From the NCBI GenBank assembly GCA_030628905.1, contig DAOVQB010000024.1, positions 1 through 33,978 on the forward strand: a stretch of DNA of 33,978 bases, read 5' to 3'. Positions 24,113-32,915 of the stretch are shown one piece after another. The notes beneath the pieces are model-generated. The model searched no databases and had not been told where the DNA came from. It saw only the letters and a program-made list of their open reading frames with translations. The position numbers and the translations under genes were made by a program. Positions within the stretch are counted from its first letter, which is position 1. The number at the start of each line of letters is the position of its first letter. This stretch comes from DAOVQB01 sp023128935. Its GTDB lineage: Bacteria; Eisenbacteria; RBG-16-71-46; CAIMUX01; WJJG01.

Positions 24113-25597
24113 CTATGCGCAACCCAGCTCAGCCAGGAGCCCGGTGCGCTCATTGAATTCACGGATCAGTTCATCCCATTCCTCAACTTGGCCGTGCACG
24201 TCAATCCAGAAATCGGGATCCCAAAGCTCCCGCAGTTCATCGACTGAGCGACCCTGCTGCTCAACCCAAGTGAAGTATTTGAAGTTGTGCAGGGTCTTGC
24301 GATCCCGGTAGCCAAGTTCCCTCATGTTGTCCGTGCCGATCCCCTCTAAATAGCGGCCAAAGTGACGCTCCGCCATTGCCGCCGTGTATGGTCCATGCAT
24401 CTTGCGCATCTGCCTGACCCTGGATCCATAGAGTTCCATCGAATCCGTCAGGGGAGTAAGGAGCCAATCCCTGGACCCCAGTTCGTAGTATTTGGCTGTC
24501 TGGATTGCGGCAATCAGATTGCAGATCGAAGAAATACCCAGCATGGGAAGCTTCGCAGCCAGGTCAGTCGACACCCCTTGGCGGATGAGGAAGGCGATGC
24601 CCTCTTTCTCATTGAACAGCCGCAGGAGCTGCATGGTCTGCTCATCATCCACCGCACAGATCATGTCGGTGTTGCGGACATTGTGGATCCAGGGAACGTG
24701 CTTGTCTCCAATCCCTTCGATCCTGTGCCCTCCGAATCCGCAGCGCAGTAGCGTTGGGCATTGAAGCGCCTCCGTCGCGACTATGATCATCCCGGGGAAG
24801 CGTGTCTTGAGGTAGTCGCCAGCCGCCAGCGTTCCGGCTGAGCCGGTGGCGCTTACGAATCCAGTAAAACGGTCCCCAGACTCCGCGAGGCGTGTCCAGA
24901 TCTCCTCGATGATCGAGCCGGTAGCGTGATAGTGCCAGATTGCATTGCCGAACTCATCGAACTGATTGAAAATGACGATGCGATCGCCGCGCTCAGCCTT
25001 CAGTTCCCAGCACTTGTCGTAGATCTCCTTGACATTCGATTCGCATCCAGGGGTGGCAATGATCTCTTCGGTGCCGATCTCGCGCAGCCACTCGAACCTC
25101 TCCTGGCTCATCTCTTCCGGCAGGATGGCCACAGCCGGGCAAGCGAGCAGCGCACAGTCAAAGGCTCCCCCACGGCAGTAGTTCCCTGTAGATGGCCAGA
25201 CGGCATGCTGGGATGTGGGATCGAACGTTCCGGAAACCAGCCGCGGCACAAGGCAGCCGAATCCCGCGCCCACCTTATGCGATCCGGTAGGGAAGTATTT
25301 GCCCATCAACCCAACGATCCGGGCAGGAACTCCCGTCAATTCGGAGGGAAATTCAATCCAGTTGCCGTCGTTGAAAAGCCCTCCCTGACTCTTGGGTTCA
25401 TTCTTCCACGTGATCCTGAACAGGTTGATGGGATCGATGTCCCAAAGCCCAACGCCCTTGAGCCGCTTGAGGATCTGGGCGGGGATCTTCTTTGGATCCA
25501 TCTGCTGGGCGAAGGTAGGGATGATGATCCTGCGCCCCCGGCATCTCGCGATAGTCTTTTCCAGGACACCTTCGTTGATCTCCCCGATGATCTTCAT
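24113..25597 (-). CDS. PLP-dependent fold type II enzyme of unassigned family, selenium/purine-cluster associated
   Basis: The 494-residue protein is a cysteine-synthase/threonine-synthase superfamily enzyme. The presumed PLP lysine is in FPTGSHKVGAGFG, a substrate-carboxylate loop in WPSTGNYCRGGAFD, and the phosphate cup in SATGSAGTLAAGDYLKTRF. A long C-terminal part (LTPLTDSMELYGSRVRQM onward) is not typical of cysteine synthases or threonine synthases. Start: ATG 25597 follows tagggggg and gives MKIIGEINEGVLEKTI; the frame continues upstream but that part is antisense debris. It is the last gene of the minus-strand arm after xdhC, 83 nt downstream, so probably co-transcribed with the hydroxylase and its maturation factors. 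It could be a lyase for the amino-acid end product of ring degradation (inference); I cannot assign a reaction. Confidence 0.82.
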   Translation of the reverse strand: MKIIGEINEGVLEKTIARCRGRRIIIPTFAQQMDPKKIPAQILKRLKGVGLWDIDPINLFRITWKNEPKSQGGLFNDGNWIEFPSELTGVPARIVGLMGKYFPTGSHKVGAGFGCLVPRLVSGTFDPTSQHAVWPSTGNYCRGGAFDCALLACPAVAILPEEMSQERFEWLREIGTEEIIATPGCESNVKEIYDKCWELKAERGDRIVIFNQFDEFGNAIWHYHATGSIIEEIWTRLAESGDRFTGFVSATGSAGTLAAGDYLKTRFPGMIIVATEALQCPTLLRCGFGGHRIEGIGDKHVPWIHNVRNTDMICAVDDEQTMQLLRLFNEKEGIAFLIRQGVSTDLAAKLPMLGISSICNLIAAIQTAKYYELGSRDWLLTPLTDSMELYGSRVRQMRKMHGPYTAAMAERHFGRYLEGIGTDNMRELGYRDRKTLHNFKYFTWVEQQGRSVDELRELWDPDFWIDVHGQVEEWDELIREFNERTGLLAELGCA

Positions 25598-25680
25598 CTT
25601 CCCCCCTAGCGTGTTCCCCGTCCCACCAAGTTGCTCCGCCAATGATCCGGACCAACCAAGGCTGGTACAATCGGACTGAT

Positions 25681-26463
25681 TCAGTGCTGAGCGTGCGCTT
25701 CCCTGAGGATCTCCGCCACAATCGAGACTGCGATCTCGGCCGGCGTGTGCGCACCTATCTCCAGACCGATGGGGCAGTGAACGCTGTCGATCCACGCCTG
25801 CTGCACACCCGCCTCTCGTAGGGCCTTCATCGTCGTCTCCCACTTGCGCACACTCCCGATCATTCCGATGTATCCATCAAAATCCACCCTGGAGACAGCC
25901 AGCAGCGTCTCGCGATCCAAGGCATGCTCGTGTGTCAGGACCACTACGTGTGAATAGCGGCCCAATCCGGTTCGCTCGATGTAGCGCGGGGGCGCCTCCT
26001 GGACGATCTCCGCGGCATCCGGAAAGCGCTCGGCCAAGGCCAATTCCTCTCGCGCGTCCACAACGCTGTGACCGAATCCCAGCATCGAAAATTGCCGGGC
26101 AAGGGCCTGGGCAACGTGTCCCGCACCGCAGAGCAGGATCCTCATCCTCGGCAGGACAACTTCCACAGCGATCGTGACGCTGCCACCGCACGTCATGCCC
26201 ATCGAATTTGGGGCGTCAGGATCGAACGAGTAATTAAGCACACCCCCGCAGCCCCGGCGGATCATCTCCAGGGCTTCCTGCTTCACCCGCAGCTCAAGCT
26301 GCCCGCCCCCCGCAGTTCCCTCCTGCCGCCCGTCGGCATAGATGATCATCTTGTGGCCAGGCTTGCCAGGCGAGGATCCCTCTGCTCTGATCACTGTTGC
26401 GATTGCGAAGCTCTCCCCCACTTGAACAGCCTTGAGTGCGGACTTCAGGATTTGGGCGATCAT
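25681..26463 (-). CDS. xdhC: XdhC/CoxI-family molybdenum hydroxylase maturation factor
   Basis: The 260-residue protein has the N-terminal XdhC_CoxI domain (SFAIATVIRAEGSSPGKPGHK; NSMGMTCGGSVTIAVE) and a C-terminal Rossmann domain (LLCGAGHVAQALARQF; DGYIGMIGSVRKWETT). The end motif DSVHCPIGLEIGAHTPAEIAVSI is highly typical. XdhC binds molybdenum cofactor and helps add the terminal sulfido ligand before insertion into the hydroxylase. In selenium-dependent systems related proteins are linked to a selenido cofactor. GAGGAGGAAG precedes the ATG. It lies downstream of the MocA-like gene and upstream of the PLP enzyme, in the same orientation as the hydroxylase. Confidence 0.92.
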   Translation of the reverse strand: MIAQILKSALKAVQVGESFAIATVIRAEGSSPGKPGHKMIIYADGRQEGTAGGGQLELRVKQEALEMIRRGCGGVLNYSFDPDAPNSMGMTCGGSVTIAVEVVLPRMRILLCGAGHVAQALARQFSMLGFGHSVVDAREELALAERFPDAAEIVQEAPPRYIERTGLGRYSHVVVLTHEHALDRETLLAVSRVDFDGYIGMIGSVRKWETTMKALREAGVQQAWIDSVHCPIGLEIGAHTPAEIAVSIVAEILREAHAQH

Positions 26464-26515
26464 CGCTTCCTCCTCACCCCGGGACTACGGTCCCGGCGCT
26501 TCCTCGAGAGCAGTC

Positions 26516-27142
26516 TCATTCCCCAATCCGGGCATCTGTAGCTCTGTTGATGTTCCCGTGGATCCCCGAATCGCTCACCGCTACCTCCCTTATCCGCGCA
26601 CGGACTTTGTGGATCACATTGCGGAGCGGATCGTCTGGTCCCATCTCCAGAATCTCAGGCCAGACGTCTCTCCCCACTAGGATCGGATGCCCCCGCCGAC
26701 CACTTTCCAACGGCAGAAAAATCGCCCCTTCAGCCCCCGCATCGGCTTCGAAGGCTTCGGCGAGAGCGCGAAAAGTCAACGCTTTGACAAAGGGAAAATC
26801 CACCTGATGGATGATGGCCCCTCGGGACCAAGAGGGCAGATCGGAAAGCCCGCACGCTATGCTCCCTGTACGACCCGCGCTCCATCGCGCATTGAGGACC
26901 CAGGAGATTGTAGCGCCCCCAGCGCTGTTGCCGTGGGAAACGGCCCCCACTGAAGAGTCAGCTCTAACCTTCTCCGCATCGACACCCAACACAATCGAGA
27001 TCCAACCAAATCCGGCCTCCTGGATCTTGCCAGCGGCCGCGCTCAACCAACTCTCCTCGCCGACGCGAGCGAGCGCCTTGGGGCCACCGAATCTCCGGCC
27101 AGCACCAGCGGCCAGGATCACTGCGCCAATCGGATAGGTCAT
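26516..27142 (-). CDS. MocA/MobA-like nucleotidyltransferase (molybdenum cofactor cytidylyltransferase type)
   Basis: The 208-residue protein starts with the NTP-binding signature GAVILAAGAGRRFGGPKALA. It also has the metal-binding region IIHQVDFPFVKALTFRALAE and GRRGHPILVGRDVWPEI, as in MocA (which makes the MCD form of molybdopterin) and the YgfJ-type proteins of selenium-linked clusters. The DQPF-like aspartate is present as QVDFPF. Start ATG 27142 has gaaggga at good spacing; an upstream GTG (27157) would add five residues. Located between the fused 2Fe-2S/FAD subunit and xdhC, it presumably makes the dinucleotide cofactor for the hydroxylase encoded upstream. Confidence 0.88.
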   Translation of the reverse strand: MTYPIGAVILAAGAGRRFGGPKALARVGEESWLSAAAGKIQEAGFGWISIVLGVDAEKVRADSSVGAVSHGNSAGGATISWVLNARWSAGRTGSIACGLSDLPSWSRGAIIHQVDFPFVKALTFRALAEAFEADAGAEGAIFLPLESGRRGHPILVGRDVWPEILEMGPDDPLRNVIHKVRARIREVAVSDSGIHGNINRATDARIGE

Positions 27143-27205
27143 GGATTTTCCCTTCACTGCCCGAGTCCCTGCCGACCACGGAAGGCACGCGGGGGCGCGT
27201 CTTGC

Positions 27206-28666
27206 TCAAGGACGTGCAATGATCTCCCGCAAGAAGCGTGAAACCAGCCTTCCTGTGACCACGCGCCTGTACCTCTCGGAAGACCTCACATCATCAATCG
27301 GCTGAACCTCGCGCGAGGCGATCTGCCCTGCTTCTCGGGCAACTTCAGCAACCGAGCTGCGCGTGAGCCTTCTCCCTTCCAGGTAAGCCCGCACCTGCTC
27401 CAGCAGGATCGCAACGGGTGCAACACTCCCGGCTGCAATGCGCACGTCACTCAATATGCCATTCTCTCGCAGGTGCGCCCGGCAGGCTACACAGAGCTTG
27501 GAGATGGCCTGCGCCCGGCGAGTGCCAACTTTGAAGAATGCCTGCCGCGTTCCGTCCGAGGGCAAACCAATACGCACTCCAAGCAGAAGCTCGTCAGGTC
27601 GCCGCACAGTCCTGCGGTAATCCACGAAGAACGATGACACGTCAACTTCCCTTTTGCCGGACGCACTGGCGAGAATGGCCGTCGCATCGAGCGCCATGAG
27701 CACCGGGGGGGCATCAGCGGCAGGTGAGGCTGAGATGAGGTTCCCCCCCAGAGTGGCGCGATTCTGGATAGCCACGGCACCAATCATCGAAGCCGCCTGG
27801 GCCAGGCAGGGAAGGCGATCTATCACTGTGGAGTCGGATGCGATTTCAGCAAAGGTTGTACAAGCACCTATCCGAATCATCCCGTCATTCACGCGGATCC
27901 CAACTAGCTCCTTGATACCGGTCACGTCCATCAGTGCACGGGGAGTCACGAGTCCAAGCTTTAGATTCGTCAGAAGATCAGTGGCGCCCGCAACTATTGT
28001 GATCTCCTCGCCGCCCTCGCGGAGAATGTCGAGAGCTTCCCGTAGTGTCGTAGGCGAGAAAACCTCTAGCGGATCATTGCAGCGATGCTGCGTGGCTGCT
28101 CGCGCGACTGCGGGATCCTCCATCGCGCTGTCGATCTCTCCACCGCCCTCCCTAGCCTCGATGCGATCCCCAGCAGAGCCGCTCGCGCGCGTGGCAGTGC
28201 CAGATACAGAACGCTTGGCAGCCACTTTCTCGACGGCCCGGATGATCTTCTCGTAGCCCGTGCAGCGGCAGAGATTGCCTGCCAGCCCGCGGCGGATTTC
28301 CTGCCGGTTGGGATTCGGGCAGTGATCCAACAGGAACCGCGAGGCCATGACCATGCCAGGGGTGCAGAAGCCGCACTGCACGGCACCCTCTTCCAGAAAG
28401 GCGCTTTGGAGCGGATCTGGAACCTCTTCGGTGCCGAGCCCATCGATGGTGACAACATTCCTTCCGTGAAGTTGAAGGGCCGGCACAAGGCATGCGTTGA
28501 CCAACCGGCCATCGAGATGCACAGCGCAAGCACCACACTCCCCTTCGCCGCACCCCTCCTTCGTTCCTGTCAGCTCCAAGTCTTCTCGGAGCATATCCAA
28601 CAGCCTTCTCAGGGGAGGCACATCGAGGTATCTGGCTTGGCCATTGACTGTGAAAGTGAGTCTCAT
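27206..28666 (-). CDS. Fused 2Fe-2S/FAD subunit of a molybdenum hydroxylase
   Basis: One 486-residue chain joins two subunits that are separate in the other hydroxylase set of this window. The N-terminal 2Fe-2S part has EGCGEGECGACAVHLDG, CGFCTPGMVM and NLCRCTGYEKII. After a linker of about 50 residues rich in Arg/Gly/Ala/Glu comes the FAD part, with ITIVAGATDLLTNLKLGL, MIRIGACTTFAEI, AIQNRATLGGNLISASPAAD and VRIAAGSVAPV. XdhA-like fusions of this order are known among xanthine dehydrogenases. Start ATG 28666 overlaps the stop of the large-subunit gene as ATGA, so production is coupled. It should carry electrons from the Mo site of the 851-residue large subunit to NAD or another carrier. Confidence 0.92.
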   Translation of the reverse strand: MRLTFTVNGQARYLDVPPLRRLLDMLREDLELTGTKEGCGEGECGACAVHLDGRLVNACLVPALQLHGRNVVTIDGLGTEEVPDPLQSAFLEEGAVQCGFCTPGMVMASRFLLDHCPNPNRQEIRRGLAGNLCRCTGYEKIIRAVEKVAAKRSVSGTATRASGSAGDRIEAREGGGEIDSAMEDPAVARAATQHRCNDPLEVFSPTTLREALDILREGGEEITIVAGATDLLTNLKLGLVTPRALMDVTGIKELVGIRVNDGMIRIGACTTFAEIASDSTVIDRLPCLAQAASMIGAVAIQNRATLGGNLISASPAADAPPVLMALDATAILASASGKREVDVSSFFVDYRRTVRRPDELLLGVRIGLPSDGTRQAFFKVGTRRAQAISKLCVACRAHLRENGILSDVRIAAGSVAPVAILLEQVRAYLEGRRLTRSSVAEVAREAGQIASREVQPIDDVRSSERYRRVVTGRLVSRFLREIIARP

Positions 28667-31218
28667 GGAGTTTCCCCGGCGTCTTCGACCGCACCGCAAT
28701 CAGCGTCACCTGCAGCCAAGTACGGATTGGACGCCCCTGCCTTGGACTTGCGGATTTCGGACCCTTCGTCCATTAGGGCCATAAGCCTTTCGGGTGTAAC
28801 GGGGATCGCGCTTGCAGAGAGGCCTGTCGCATCCTCGATGGCGGAGACAAGAGCCGGAGCTCCACCGTTCATAGGAAGCTCTCCAAGGCCCTTGGCTCCA
28901 TAGGGACCTCGTTCATAGGGAAGCTCGACGATCTTCACCTCAATGTCGGGCGCATCCAGAGCGGTTGGGATGATATAAGTCGTCACCCGGTCGTTAAGAT
29001 ACCTTCCACCTTCGAGTTTGATCTCCTCCATGCCCCCCCAGCCAAGGGCCTGCAGAGTTCCTCCGTCCACCTGCCCAACGGCCAGGACAGGGTTGATCGC
29101 ACGCCCGATCTCGACAACCGCTGTCACCTTCACGGGTCTGACCTCGAGGGTTTCCATATCAACCTCAACCTCGACTACATGGGCGCCCCATGAATAGGCC
29201 TTGTACGCATCACCGCGGTAGGTTTCCTCGTCCCACCGGAGACCCGCAGGAGGCACGTAGGTGGCCTCACCCAAGAGAGGTCCCATCTCCCTTGAGAACC
29301 TGGAGGCACAGGATGTGAAGGAACCCAACTCCTCCCCGCAAGCTACAAACCGCCCGTTCGCAAGTTCAACTTCCTCCGGCCGGACCTCATGCCATTGTGC
29401 CAGTGCCGCTTTCAGTTTCGCCACCATGTCGCTGCAGGCATCGATCACTATACGACCGACCATCATGGTAGTGCGCGAAGCAACCGTCGGACCGCTGTCG
29501 GGCACTCGGGAGGTGTCCGGATGGGGGTGGCTGAATAGCTCGAGCGGCAACCCGAGCGCTTGAGCAGCAATCATGGGGAGCACAGTCGAGGCCCCCTGGC
29601 CCATCTCGACGTTGCTGACTAGGACCTCTATATGACCCTGCCGGGATTGGCCTCGTTCGATCTGGTCATCCGCGACGGAGGCCCTCTCAACCTGGCTACT
29701 CCCGATGAAGCTTCCCTCGACCTGAGCTTCTGAGACAAACCGCACTTGTGCCTTTGCGGAAATCCTCTCCTCACCCGCCCCTGTGAAACCCCCGCCATGG
29801 AGATACAGGGAAAGGCCAACTCCCTTTCTCACGGACCTCACCGCACTCGAGGTTCGCTGCGCGGACGGCTGCGCCCCAGACGCTTTCTCAGCCTGCTCGG
29901 CCTTCTCTCCCGCACGGTGGGGATCCGGTCCGCATCGCCACGCCTTGGATGCTTTCTTCTCTTTGTACTCCGAGAGGGCAATCGCTTGCTCAAGGACGAG
30001 GGATGCACCAACGCCCTCCTTCAACACCTGCCCGAAAGGAAATTGGTCACCATCTCTGAGCATGTTTCTGCGCCTGATATCAAGCGGATCGATACCTAGT
30101 TCGCGCGCAATCCTGTCGACGTGTCTCTCTACTGCAAAGAGACTTTGGGGCGCACCGAATCCGCGAAAGGCGCCGTTGGGCGGCGTATGGGTGGCAACCA
30201 CGCGGCCACGGATGGAGACGTTCGGGATGTAGTAGGCACCGGTTGCGTGCAGTGTCGCTCGCGACAGAACGACAGGACTCAGGGTTGTGTAAGCGCCTCC
30301 GTCGAGCAGTAGATCAATCTCAGAAGCCACCAGTTTACCATCGCGCATGACGCCGGTACGGTGGTGTATCCGAGAGGGATGTCTCTTGGTTGTAGACCGG
30401 ATGTCCTCGGTTCTCTCATGGACCATCTTGACCGCACATCCGGCGCGCTGGGCAAGCAAGGAAGCGTGCAAGGCCAGGACCGAGGGGAAATCCTCCTTTC
30501 CACCAAAAGCCCCACCAGTTGTCGTCTGCTTGACCACGATCCTCGTGGACTCGAGACCAAGCCCATGGGCCAGAGCCGCGTGGACGTAGTAAGGGCATTG
30601 CATCGAGCCGAGCAGTTCAATCCCTCCATCGCTGCGCGGGATGGCAATGACCCCATTCGGTTCCAGGTAGAGATGTTCCTGATGCCCGGTCCGGTAGGTC
30701 CCTTCCACGATCAGATCAGCAGATCTAAAACCCGCAGCTGGATCTCCAGAATGAATCCTGTACTCGGCAAAGATGTTGTCATCGCCCCAGACGATTCCCT
30801 CAGCCCGTAGGGAATCCTCCATGGTGAGGATCGGAGAGTGCTCCTCGATCTCCACGCTCAGCGCGTCAATGGCTTTGATCAGCGTGTCACGATCCGGAGC
30901 TGCAATAATGGCAACCGGCTCGGAAACAAAGCAAACCTCATCGGCTGCAAGGATCGGGTGATCATCCCGAATCATCCTCACCGCATTTGGTCCCGGGAGA
31001 TCCGCTGCGGTCACAACGACCACTTGGGACCAGTCGAAGGCAGGATCGCGATGGATCGCCTTGATGTATCCATGGGCCACAGGCGATCGCGCAGTGCCGC
31101 CAAACCACATGCCGGGGATGCGCAGATCATCAACATACAGGGACTTGCCGGAAACCTTCTCCCAACCATCAAGACGAACCGCCGACGACCCGATGATGCT
31201 TCGATCTCCCGCGCCCAA
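28663..31218 (-). CDS. Molybdenum hydroxylase large (molybdopterin-binding) subunit, xanthine dehydrogenase family
   Basis: The 851-residue catalytic subunit binds the molybdenum cofactor. Recognisable elements are the a/b hammerhead domain (GKSLYVDDLRIPGMWFGG), the QTTTGGAFGGKED cofactor loop, GAFRGFGAPQSLFAVE, VEMGQGASTVLPMIAAQALG with SGPTVASRTTMMVG, and GAKGLGELPMNG with the catalytic Glu. It may hydroxylate a purine or similar heterocycle; whether a selenium ligand is used cannot be read from sequence. Start is TTG 31218, supported by GAGGGGGG 7 nt upstream and by the homologous N-terminus. Two features are odd: a charged Gln/Ala/Lys/Ser-rich loop near residues 435-465, and a 30-residue insert of three 10-residue repeats at about 500-529. 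First gene of the five-gene minus-strand operon. Confidence 0.92.
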   Translation of the reverse strand: MGAGDRSIIGSSAVRLDGWEKVSGKSLYVDDLRIPGMWFGGTARSPVAHGYIKAIHRDPAFDWSQVVVVTAADLPGPNAVRMIRDDHPILAADEVCFVSEPVAIIAAPDRDTLIKAIDALSVEIEEHSPILTMEDSLRAEGIVWGDDNIFAEYRIHSGDPAAGFRSADLIVEGTYRTGHQEHLYLEPNGVIAIPRSDGGIELLGSMQCPYYVHAALAHGLGLESTRIVVKQTTTGGAFGGKEDFPSVLALHASLLAQRAGCAVKMVHERTEDIRSTTKRHPSRIHHRTGVMRDGKLVASEIDLLLDGGAYTTLSPVVLSRATLHATGAYYIPNVSIRGRVVATHTPPNGAFRGFGAPQSLFAVERHVDRIARELGIDPLDIRRRNMLRDGDQFPFGQVLKEGVGASLVLEQAIALSEYKEKKASKAWRCGPDPHRAGEKAEQAEKASGAQPSAQRTSSAVRSVRKGVGLSLYLHGGGFTGAGEERISAKAQVRFVSEAQVEGSFIGSSQVERASVADDQIERGQSRQGHIEVLVSNVEMGQGASTVLPMIAAQALGLPLELFSHPHPDTSRVPDSGPTVASRTTMMVGRIVIDACSDMVAKLKAALAQWHEVRPEEVELANGRFVACGEELGSFTSCASRFSREMGPLLGEATYVPPAGLRWDEETYRGDAYKAYSWGAHVVEVEVDMETLEVRPVKVTAVVEIGRAINPVLAVGQVDGGTLQALGWGGMEEIKLEGGRYLNDRVTTYIIPTALDAPDIEVKIVELPYERGPYGAKGLGELPMNGGAPALVSAIEDATGLSASAIPVTPERLMALMDEGSEIRKSKAGASNPYLAAGDADCGAVEDAGETP
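29632..29721 (-). repeat. 30-nt in-frame tandem repeat within the hydroxylase large-subunit gene
   Basis: Three 30-nt units (29692-29721, 29662-29691, 29632-29661 in gene order) encode decapeptides starting VEGSF, VERAS and IERGQ, with Gln or His at position 10. They lie between the strands KAQVRF and IEVLVSNVEMGQG, where family members have a short turn. The units have diverged at the DNA level but keep the pattern [VI]-E-x7-[QH]. Confidence 0.65.
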
Positions 31219-31305
31219 ACCAATCCCCCCTCAGAAAAGCCCGCCGGCAACGAGCCACGCCATTCGTCCACCGGGTCCAGCGATGGTTGTGCTATGCAAT
31301 TCACC

Positions 31306-31842
31306 TCACCCTATGATCCACCCCCAAGCTCGGTCAAGCATCCGAACTGCAATGCCAAGCGAGGGCGCGGTTCTCTGCAGGAACCGCCGCCCTCGCAAGA
31401 CCCGCGGGATGGTGAAGACCAGGTGGCGATGCACAACGGGACGCGCGATCTCCTCGGTCAGCTTCTCGGCAAACAGCGCCGCGCGCTTCGCCTGACAGCT
31501 GGGGCAGAAGTTCCTTGTCTGACAGGAAAATGCCAGCAAGTGCTCGCTGCCACAACTGGCGCACCGGATCCGGGCGAAACCGTTGAAGAGGCGTCCGCAA
31601 TCCAGGTAGGCCTCTACCGTCCGGGTCACCACCGGACGCAGGGGTCCGCTGCGATGTCCGAATCTCTCCTCGTAGGTCCCTACGTACTGCTCGAAATGAC
31701 CCTCGAAGATCCGGTAGAACCCTGTGCGTTCGGGATGGCGCGGGCGGTAGATGGGCGTCTGGTCGCCGACGGCCCAGACAGAGGGCTGACTCGGGCCCGG
31801 ATAGATATCGAGCCGTGCGGTTGTCTCCGCTGCGCGATCCAT
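31306..31842 (-). pseudogene. IS91-family (Y2) transposase, truncated to the zinc-binding N-terminal part
   Basis: The 178-residue frame has the transposase zinc-binding domain typical of IS91/IS801 elements. Its landmarks are LDCGRLFNGFARIRCASCGS, HLLAFSCQTRNFCPSCQAKR and then PVVHRHLVFTIPRVLRG. The rest of the transposase, with the HUH and two-tyrosine catalytic parts, is missing; after FLQRTAPSLGIAVRML the sequence ends with an unrelated tail. No terminal sequences of an element were identified. It lies 88 nt upstream of the hydroxylase operon and in the same orientation, so it marks an old rearrangement point and may have left its promoter to that operon (see 32128-32156). Confidence 0.8.
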
Positions 31843-32915
31843 GAGCGCTCCCCTCCAGGGGACCGCACCATGGTTCCGGCATCTTGGCCTGGATCTTCAC
31901 CAAGCTTAGTGGAATCTCGGGAATCAGAAACTCGCGCCCCCTGAGGATAGCACCGATCGGGCCAGGCCGGGGGGGTGCGGAGGGAGGCAGCCCGCCTGAA
32001 GATGGGCACGGATCTCGCAGCGGCATCCGTGTACGGGGCGAAGATCCATCACGGATCATCAGTCGCGCTCCTGGTGATCGAATGGTCGCCGTACGGAATT
32101 CACATTCACCTCATTCAACTCATTGCTATTATCTCACTTGGCCAATCTATTGTCAATTGGAGCATCGGCATCGGGTTGACGGAACAGATTCTCCTGGGAA
32201 CCTGCGATTCAGACGCGAATGACGCCTTGAGCCACAGATGCAAGCCCGGGGCAACTCTTCGCGGGGTCGGTCGGCGCCTTGCCCGGGCATCGCGGCTGTT
32301 GGTCACAATTGCTGGAGAGCAGGGCAGATCCATGGATGAGCCGGGTATGGCCGGGCCATCTCGGCAGCCGTGAGTAGCGACCGATGGTGGGTAGCGCGGG
32401 ATCGGTGAGCGAACGGGGGCAGTGAGTTGCGACTACCCGGGGCGGGGATTGCGCAGGCCACGCATCAGCTCATACTGTCGGCGCCGGCTCTTGGCCGCGA
32501 TCTTCTTGCGTGCCTTCGCGCTGACCCGGGCAGTCAGTAGAGTGAGAACACCTCGTGCGCACGCCAGATCTCATTGTGATGTAGCTTCCCCCCCCGGCTC
32601 GCAAGGGAAACGGGATCCATCGAGGGCAATCGAACTATTTCGACCATACCGTGGACCATCTACGGGACGACATCTCACCAGGAGCGGCCTCTGCATCCCT
32701 CGATCCCAACTGTCTCCGCGACCGTGAAGCATTCCTTGTAAGCGAGCCGTTGCCTGGTTCACCCATGGGGGTTGACGTGTGGTGCGATCTCGTCTGGGAC
32801 TTGACTGATGGCAACGCAAGGGTACCCTTTGAGCTATTGGCGCGTACCGCGTTGTCTCGGAGGGCCGCGACCACGGCCTCCCGATCGAACGTTCTCGGAA
32901 AGGGAAACCATAGCC
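31843..32915. other. Gene-poor debris region beside the IS91 remnant
   Basis: No intact gene is supported over this 1.07 kb. It contains the strong minus-strand promoter at 32128-32156 in a locally AT-rich patch. On the minus strand about 32451-32560, one frame reads GVLTLLTARVSAKARKKIAAKSRRRQYELM up to a stop; it looks protein-like but is closed upstream by a stop and I recognise no family. The G/C-rich remainder gives only uneven open frames. Confidence 0.4.
32128..32156 (-). promoter_or_regulatory. Strong sigma-70-type promoter facing the hydroxylase operon
   Basis: Minus strand: TTGACA (32151-32156), exactly 17 nt, GATAAT (32128-32133). The -35 box is consensus and the -10 box matches five of six. 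Transcription would start near 32121 and run left through the IS91 remnant (ATG 31842) toward the large-subunit gene at 31218. No terminator-like hairpin was noticed in between. Confidence 0.65.

Noticed and set aside
25598..25843. N-terminal extension of the 494-residue PLP enzyme
   Set aside because: The extra residues are antisense-frame debris overlapping xdhC; ATG 25597 has a strong purine-rich RBS.
28663..31218. Selenocysteine in the hydroxylase
   Set aside because: No in-frame TGA was needed to extend any conserved region; selenium in this family is a cofactor ligand, not a residue, so sequence cannot show it.
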